From the NCBI GenBank assembly GCA_046261635.1, contig JBHEOL010000265.1:1-5483 (forward strand): a stretch of DNA of 5,483 nt. The letters are read 5' to 3'. This document shows, piece by piece, positions 1 through 3,546 of the stretch. The position numbers and the translations under genes were made by a program. Origin of the DNA: JBHEPS01 sp046261635 (GTDB lineage Bacteria > Acidobacteriota > Thermoanaerobaculia > Gp7-AA8). Below the pieces are notes generated by a model. That model did no database searches and was not told the DNA's origin. It saw nothing but the letters and a program-made list of their open reading frames with translations. Every line of letters begins with the position of its first letter. The first letter of the stretch is position 1.

Positions 1-183
1 TTCGCGGTCGCGCCCAACGTCTTTCTCTTCGTCTCCTCCTTCAACGACGGAGCGCGCCGCCTTTACGAACGTCTCGGCTATCGCGTCGTCGGCGAGGTGC
101 CCGACTATCTGATCCCGGGAGCCTCGGAGATTCTCATGCGCAAGACCATCGGTCCTCTCTCGGAGTTCCGAGCCCGCCCCTGA
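1..183 (+). CDS. GNAT-family N-acetyltransferase, C-terminal fragment
   Basis: The window opens inside this gene. The visible 60 residues are the C-terminal end of a GNAT (Gcn5-related) acetyltransferase, an enzyme family that moves an acetyl group from acetyl-CoA to an amine. The diagnostic part is an Asn that starts a strand (N6-VFLFVSS), followed by N-x-x-ARRLYERLGY and a short strand VVGEVPDY. This is the usual GNAT ending, in which the Asn and Tyr lie near the CoA and the helix-plus-strand closes the fold. The acetyl-CoA loop (Q/RxxGxG/A) lies upstream of the window, so substrate cannot be assigned. The stop is TGA at 181-183. The gene converges on the diheme cytochrome gene with only 3 bases between the stops, and no terminator hairpin is evident there. 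It is probably unrelated in function to the redox cluster. The family call is confident; the specific role is unknown. Confidence 0.85.
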   Translation, partial: FAVAPNVFLFVSSFNDGARRLYERLGYRVVGEVPDYLIPGASEILMRKTIGPLSEFRARP

Positions 184-186
184 TTC

Positions 187-630
187 CTAAGATTCCGGTT
201 CTTTCGATCCCCTGCGGACAAGAGGAGCGTCGGAGGGAATCGTGTTTCCCCGGTGACAGGTCATGCAGGAAACACGGTTCGCGCTGAAGCCGAGAGGCTC
301 GAGATAGTCGCCGTTGATCTCGCGCACCATCACGAGCATCGACCGGGCGATCCCTTTCTCCGGTTTGGAGTCCGACGCGAAGTCGAGCTTCGGCTCGCCG
401 CCTCCCGGGGCGACGGCGTGGCAGTGATCGCAGCCGACACCGAGCGCGGTGCGAAACTCCTCCATCACGGCGACCAGCGAGTCGCGCGTGATGTTCGCGC
501 GAAGCACCTGGAGATTCCGGAACTCGCCTCCGTCGACGGCGGGCTCGAGTCGCTTCTGCGCGCGAACGGCGGCGCATCCCGAGAGCAAGAGGACGAGGAT
601 CAGAAGGGAGGCGGCAGGGTGTCGGGTCAT
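187..630 (-). CDS. Diheme c-type cytochrome lipoprotein, photosynthetic reaction-centre cytochrome-like
   Basis: This 147-residue exported cytochrome is the last gene of the minus-strand operon, 40 bases after the DUF5777 barrel. Residues 1-19 form a lipoprotein signal with a hydrophobic stretch and lipobox LSGC, so Cys19 is the likely lipidated residue. Two heme motifs are present: CDHCH at 67-71 and CMTCH at 122-126. Text such as FRNLQVL near 37, LDFASDSKPEKGIARSM at 82-98 and CMTCHRG matches the family of small cytochromes resembling half of the tetraheme reaction-centre cytochrome subunit (CytoC_RC type), common in Acidobacteriota and Gemmatimonadota. Met56, 11 residues before the first motif, and Met98 or Met101 before the second are plausible distal heme ligands on preceding helices, as in that family; this is inferred. 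The ATG at 630 is chosen because AAAGGAG lies 8 bases upstream and the signal peptide then starts properly. The name does not imply photosynthesis. Confidence 0.88.
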   Translation of the reverse strand: MTRHPAASLLILVLLLSGCAAVRAQKRLEPAVDGGEFRNLQVLRANITRDSLVAVMEEFRTALGVGCDHCHAVAPGGGEPKLDFASDSKPEKGIARSMLVMVREINGDYLEPLGFSANRVSCMTCHRGNTIPSDAPLVRRGSKEPES

Positions 631-638
631 GGAATCGG

Positions 639-645
639 CTCCTTT
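639..645 (-). promoter_or_regulatory. Ribosome binding site of the diheme cytochrome
   Basis: AAAGGAG reads on the minus strand with an 8-base spacer to the ATG at 630. It fixes the start there and excludes in-frame ATG codons further upstream, at 726, 666 and 648, which would place 6 to 32 extra residues ahead of the lipoprotein signal peptide. Confidence 0.8.
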
Positions 646-670
646 CATGGCTCGTCGATATCCCATCGAC

Positions 671-1543
671 TCATCGGGACCGGCCGCCGAAGCTGCGCCG
701 GATGTTGAACCCGAGGTGGAGCTCACCCGCGTCGAGAGGAGCGCCGAGAAATGTGCTCGTCGCGTATTCGTCCACCGTGAGAGCCAGGCTGTTCGTGAGA
801 ATCACCTCGAAGTGGTGGCCTCCAAGCGCGCGTTTGAGACCGAGCGACCACGCGGGATCGCCCGAGCGTCCTTCGGGGAGATCGCGGTTGACCGGAATCA
901 TCTCGGCGACCAGGCTCAGATCCGTTCCGATCATCACCACCCCTCCGAACGCCACATTCGCGGCCTCGGAGAAAAGAGCCACGGACTGGCGTCCGTCGGT
1001 CACCCGGCCGGCGTCCGTCGTGAAGGTCGGCACGATGAAGAGCTCAGTGCGGCGGCCGAACTGGCGGGAGATGATTCCCTGCGCGAACCAGGAAACCCGG
1101 TCCGAGAGATCGTGCTCGGTACGAAGGTCGACTCCCCCACGCAAAGCCACCGTGGCAGGGATCGCCGGCGCCTGCTGGACGAGCACGTAGCGCGCGGCGA
1201 GCTCGAACACGTCGAGGGTATTCGTCCGCGCGAGCGACAGCTCGAGATCGCGGCGCGCAACCCAGGAGGCGGAAATCCCGACGTTGGCTCCTCCGTCCAG
1301 ACCCCATAGAGAACGCAACTGATCTTCGAGCGATCCCTGGTCGGCCGCCAGCAGAAAGCGATGCATGAATCCAACTTCCCACGTTCCCGCGCGCGGCATG
1401 TGGGAAGAGGGGAGCGTCAGGAGCACGGAGCCGACCGGCAACTGCGGCTGCGGCTCGTAGTTACTCTGGGCCTGCCCCTTCGACGGAATCAAGAGCGCCA
1501 GGGCGACGAATGCGACGAGCGGAAGTCTCATCCGGTCAATCAT
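671..1543 (-). CDS. DUF5777-family outer-membrane beta-barrel protein
   Basis: This 290-residue protein has an N-terminal Sec signal (hydrophobic LPLVAFVALALL, cleavage probably after GQA near residue 25). The mature part consists of alternating hydrophobic/polar strands with short turns and ends in an aromatic strand, LHLGFNIRRSF, just before the C-terminus, as expected for an outer-membrane barrel. Family marks of DUF5777 are the early segment WEVGFMHRF, then LWGLDGGANVGISASW, ELAARYVLVQQ, and the late GHHFEVILTNSLALTVDEY. The molecular function of DUF5777 is not established; a pore or a scaffold for partner cytochromes is an inference from its position between two cytochrome lipoprotein genes. 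The ATG at 1543 overlaps the upstream stop (TGA at 1538-1536) by 8 bases and has a purine-rich GAGGGG upstream. An in-frame ATG at 1531 is a weaker alternative start that would also keep the signal peptide. Confidence 0.82.
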   Translation of the reverse strand: MIDRMRLPLVAFVALALLIPSKGQAQSNYEPQPQLPVGSVLLTLPSSHMPRAGTWEVGFMHRFLLAADQGSLEDQLRSLWGLDGGANVGISASWVARRDLELSLARTNTLDVFELAARYVLVQQAPAIPATVALRGGVDLRTEHDLSDRVSWFAQGIISRQFGRRTELFIVPTFTTDAGRVTDGRQSVALFSEAANVAFGGVVMIGTDLSLVAEMIPVNRDLPEGRSGDPAWSLGLKRALGGHHFEVILTNSLALTVDEYATSTFLGAPLDAGELHLGFNIRRSFGGRSR

Positions 1544-1979
1544 TCGGCGCCCCCCTCAGAATCCAGTTGCGGACGAGCTGCATCTGGGCGTCCGTGAGCG
1601 GCGGACTCGCGAAGGGCATCCGCTCCCCGACGATCGAGCTGCCGGTCACTTTCCGGTAGAGGTAACTCGCGGCCGGATCGCCGGGCTCCACGCGGGCGAG
1701 CGCGGGAACCTGGCGACTCGGGACATCGACGATCATCGCGAAGGAGCGATCGGGCGTCAGCACCAGCCCCTCCTGCTGTCCGACGGTGTCGTGGCATCCG
1801 ATCACCGTGCAGGTGGGAGTAAAGACCTCGGTCTGCACGCGCGTGAAGGTCGCCGATGGGTCGATGTCGGGCTCCGGCTCGGTCGGAAGCACCGCGAGCT
1901 CGCCGCATGCGAGTGCGGCGAGCAGCAGCGGAAGCATCAGAGAGGGCAGCCGAATCGACTGGCTTTGCCCGGCATTCAC
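1536..1979 (-). CDS. Monoheme c-type cytochrome, lipoprotein-like, with CX4CH heme motif
   Basis: This is a 147-residue exported cytochrome. An N-terminal hydrophobic segment (LMLPLLLAALAC) ends at Cys25; the -3 to -1 residues ALA are not a perfect lipobox, so lipidation is probable rather than certain. A Pro/Glu/Asp-rich linker follows (about 31-42). The heme domain begins VFTPTC and carries C57-TVIG-C62-H63. That gives four residues between the cysteines instead of two, a variant seen in this family of single-heme proteins (VF.P.C....CH ... GL.L ... V.PGDP..SYL..K ... RMP ... PLT..... V.NWI..GA). Met121 in ERMP is the expected distal ligand. The start is GTG at 1979, whose last bases overlap the TGA of the CuA gene (GTGA, 4 bases), indicating translational coupling. 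Starting at Met15 instead would leave too short a signal. The role is presumably electron relay between the CuA protein and later carriers; this is inferred from operon order. Confidence 0.85.
   Translation of the reverse strand: MNAGQSQSIRLPSLMLPLLLAALACGELAVLPTEPEPDIDPSATFTRVQTEVFTPTCTVIGCHDTVGQQEGLVLTPDRSFAMIVDVPSRQVPALARVEPGDPAASYLYRKVTGSSIVGERMPFASPPLTDAQMQLVRNWILRGAPND
1550..1557 (-). promoter_or_regulatory. Ribosome binding site of the DUF5777 gene, inside the upstream gene
   Basis: GAGGGGGG on the minus strand lies 6 bases before the ATG at 1543 and sits within the last codons of the upstream cytochrome gene. It supports the start at 1543 rather than 1531 and fits coupled translation of the two genes. 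Confidence 0.5.
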
Positions 1980-3040
1980 TCCCGTTTTCCCGCGGGAACG
2001 TTGAACGTTCCCGTCATGCCGAAGTGGCCGACGCCGCAGACGTGCGTGCAGGAGAATCGATACTGGCCGGCCTGGGTCACCGTGAAGGTTCGTTCCAGGG
2101 GAGGAGCCTCCGGCACGAGGTCGAGAGCTGGAATCACGATCGAGCCGTCCGGTGCCACCAGGGTGAAACCGTGCTGCACGTCCTCACTCGCGATTCGGAA
2201 GGTGACAACGTCTCCGATGGAGAGATTCAGCGCCGGCAGGATGGTGAACTCGAACTGACGGGCGGAGACGGTGAATGTCTTCGCTGGGGGAGGCGCCGGG
2301 TCTTCGCCCGTATCCTCGGAGGCCGGAATGAAGGTCGGGTCCGTCGTCGCGTTGTCGACCAGCGATGCGTACGCGAAGATCGGCCGGTCCGAGTCATAGG
2401 AGACCCAGGCATCGGTCAGATCCGCCCCGGGCGCGTTGAAGAAGAACGTGGATGCGAGATTCGTCGGGCCGATGACGCCGTAGGGAGGCATCGTGACCGG
2501 CGGGCCGCTGGCGACCCGCGCGTTGGTGCGATCGTACAGAGACCAGACGACCGTGGCGGGACTCGCATTCGGATTCACCGCACCGATGTTCGTGCGGAAC
2601 CCCAGCGTGGACTCGAGTTGCACGAGGGCGCCGCGATTCTTCGCATCGGTCAGGGCGAGTCCCGGAACGAACTGGCCGAGCGTTCCACCCGGGGTCTGGG
2701 CGTAGATCCGCTGCGTGGCGATGAAATCGTCTTCTGACAGGAGGCGAATCGCACCGACTCCACTCCCCTGAAAGAGGGTCGATACGACGTCGTCGAAGAC
2801 GCGCATCGTACGCGGTGGAATCGTGATGACGACGGGTTGGACCCCGCTGTTGTCCTGATTTCCCGACGGAAGAAGCCACGCCTGAACGGTGATCGTCTTC
2901 GAGCCCGAAGGGTTGAGGATCCGGGCGTCGGTGCGGAACTCGTTCACGCTCCCGCCTACCGACAGGAACGCTTCCTTCGCCGCCACCGGACCGGCGAAAG
3001 TGAGAAAAAGGGTGAGTGCTGCAACGAGGTTGATTCGCAT
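1976..3040 (-). CDS. Secreted protein with two Ig-like repeats fused to a CuA-type cupredoxin domain
   Basis: This 354-residue protein is the first gene of the minus-strand operon. Residues 1-21 are a Sec signal (LVAALTLFLTFAGPVAA) with cleavage near AAK. Residues about 35-117 and 148-240 are two copies of one beta-rich module. Each begins FRT, then NP, then a (I/V)T(I/M)PP turn, and ends in a conserved strand. A Pro/Asp/Glu linker (241-253) leads to a cupredoxin domain at about 254-349. There His290 (in DVQHGF) and C331-x3-C335-x3-H339-x2-M342 give the complete ligand set of a dinuclear CuA centre, as in cytochrome oxidase subunit II and nitrous-oxide reductase. The wording CTHVCGVGHFGMTGTF is closest to ba3-type subunit II. 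Unlike subunit II it has no membrane anchor, and unlike nitrous-oxide reductase it has no propeller. A role as a periplasmic or surface one-electron carrier is inferred. The ATG at 3040 has GGGAGG 5 bases upstream. Confidence 0.85.
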   Translation of the reverse strand: MRINLVAALTLFLTFAGPVAAKEAFLSVGGSVNEFRTDARILNPSGSKTITVQAWLLPSGNQDNSGVQPVVITIPPRTMRVFDDVVSTLFQGSGVGAIRLLSEDDFIATQRIYAQTPGGTLGQFVPGLALTDAKNRGALVQLESTLGFRTNIGAVNPNASPATVVWSLYDRTNARVASGPPVTMPPYGVIGPTNLASTFFFNAPGADLTDAWVSYDSDRPIFAYASLVDNATTDPTFIPASEDTGEDPAPPPAKTFTVSARQFEFTILPALNLSIGDVVTFRIASEDVQHGFTLVAPDGSIVIPALDLVPEAPPLERTFTVTQAGQYRFSCTHVCGVGHFGMTGTFNVPAGKRE

Positions 3041-3045
3041 GCGTG

Positions 3046-3051
3046 CCTCCC
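3046..3051 (-). promoter_or_regulatory. Ribosome binding site of the CuA-domain gene
   Basis: GGGAGG on the minus strand with a 5-base spacer to the ATG at 3040 decides the start. The longer reading from 3118 would place 26 charged residues before the signal peptide. Confidence 0.75.
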
Positions 3052-3313
3052 GAGCTCTGAATTGGAGTCGATAGCGTAACTCGGATGGATACAGTTGTTC
3101 CGCTGATTTTGGAATCACGCCGTTCCGACTTGCAACAGAGCGGTGAACGTCGTGGTCCGGATTCGGAGGGCCGCTCCTCCTGAGAAAGCCGTGTAGACGA
3201 GTTCAGCAGCGCCGGCTCAGGGTTCATCCACCGAACACCGGCTTGTGATCGCCAGCAGCTTCTCCTGCCGTGCGCGCACACGTTCCCCCTGTGCCGAGAC
3301 ACGCTCCGGGGTA

Positions 3314-3342
3314 GGACCATCCACCCCCCACGGGTATGGTCC
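3314..3342. repeat. Inverted repeat GGACCAT / ATGGTCC, possible operator
   Basis: Perfect 7-base arms lie at 3314-3320 and 3336-3342, separated by a 15-base C-rich spacer. The motif TGGTCCATC overlapping the right arm (3337-3345) recurs exactly at 3411-3419. Three half-site-like copies in 105 bases upstream of the multiheme gene could be a regulator binding site, but this is only pattern-based. Confidence 0.35.
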
Positions 3343-3356
3343 ATCACAGAGAGCTT

Positions 3357-3366
3357 CCGGCGCCGG
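3357..3366. repeat. Perfect 10-base palindrome CCGGCGCCGG
   Basis: This self-complementary site lies 4 bases before the TATAGT hexamer at 3371. It could be an operator overlapping a promoter or simply a GC-rich chance palindrome. Confidence 0.25.
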
Positions 3367-3379
3367 TTTCTATAGTCGC

Positions 3380-3400
3380 GGTGACCACTGTGTCGTCACC
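3380..3400. repeat. Inverted repeat GGTGAC-N9-GTCACC
   Basis: Six-base perfect arms lie at 3380-3385 and 3395-3400 around a 9-base centre. They sit 3 bases downstream of the possible -10 at 3371-3376, a typical operator position if that -10 is real. No regulator in the window is available to assign to it. Confidence 0.3.
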
Positions 3401-3404
3401 CGCT

Positions 3405-3532
3405 GCGAGCTGGTCCATCGGAAGCCGGAAACGGCGAGCAGGTCCGACACCGCGCTCGTGGCCAGTCGAACGTCCAGAAACGGGGGGAGGTGCGGGCGTT
3501 CCGCCCCCCATTCGATGACTGCCCGCGCGTGC
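3405..3532 (+). ncRNA. Possible structured 5' leader of the multiheme cytochrome mRNA
   Basis: Several helices can be drawn by eye. GCCG-GAAA-CGGC at 3424-3435 is a hairpin closed by a GNRA-type tetraloop. GGGGGG (3482-3487) pairs with the run of C at 3504-3509, with an inner GCGG/CCGC helix at 3492-3495 and 3501-3504. An alternative helix pairs 3490-3497 with 3521-3528, ending 4 bases before the Shine-Dalgarno sequence, and cannot coexist with the inner hairpin. GCGAGC at 3405-3410 and CGAGC at 3435-3439 compete for GCTCG at 3454-3458. Mutually exclusive pairings next to a ribosome binding site are what a translational switch would show, but high GC content produces such pairings by chance. 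I could not match it to a known riboswitch class. Confidence 0.25.
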
Positions 3533-3539
3533 AAGGAGG
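3533..3539 (+). promoter_or_regulatory. Ribosome binding site of the multiheme cytochrome
   Basis: AAGGAGG is a near-perfect Shine-Dalgarno sequence 7 bases before the GTG at 3547. It decides this non-ATG start, after which a signal peptide follows directly. Confidence 0.85.
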
Positions 3540-3546
3540 ACTCAAC

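Larger units (their letters stand above)
3041..3546. other. Divergent intergenic region between the CuA operon and the multiheme cytochrome
   Basis: These 506 bases contain no gene I can support; open frames crossing them are extensions or shadows of the neighbours. The region must hold promoters for both directions, but no good -35/-10 pair is visible. A TATAGT at 3371-3376 reads well as a plus-strand -10, yet no -35 is found at 16-18 bases. Small inverted repeats are frequent: GGAGG/CCTCC at 3165-3180, TCCG/CGGA at 3156-3167, GCCGG/CCGGC at 3211-3242 enclosing GTTC/GAAC, and those listed separately further right. The last 150 bases look like a structured 5' leader. Confidence 0.6.

Noticed and set aside
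181..235. Bidirectional terminator between the convergent GNAT and diheme cytochrome genes
   Set aside because: Only 3 bases separate the stops and no stable hairpin followed by a T-tract could be found on either strand.
631..726. Upstream extension of the diheme cytochrome into the DUF5777 gene
   Set aside because: The extra Ser/Gly-rich residues precede the lipoprotein signal, and a strong ribosome site marks the ATG at 630.
988..1020. 11-base direct repeat GGCGTCCGTCG in the DUF5777 gene
   Set aside because: The copies are 22 bases apart, out of phase with codons, and consistent with local codon use; no mobile-element or recombination signature surrounds them.
3041..3118. Upstream extension of the CuA protein to an ATG at 3118
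   Set aside because: It adds 26 charged residues ahead of a clear signal peptide and ignores the GGGAGG placed 5 bases before the ATG at 3040.
2394..3347. Long open frame on the minus strand across the CuA gene and the intergenic region
   Set aside because: It is a shadow frame of the CuA gene: Arg/Ser/Pro-rich, low-complexity product with no domain, no ribosome site, and incompatible with the well-supported CuA reading.
3380..3440. Cobalamin or cyclic-dinucleotide riboswitch
   Set aside because: CCACTGTG at 3385-3392 recalls a fragment of the cobalamin box, but the other conserved boxes are absent. The core elements of the GEMM class are also missing.
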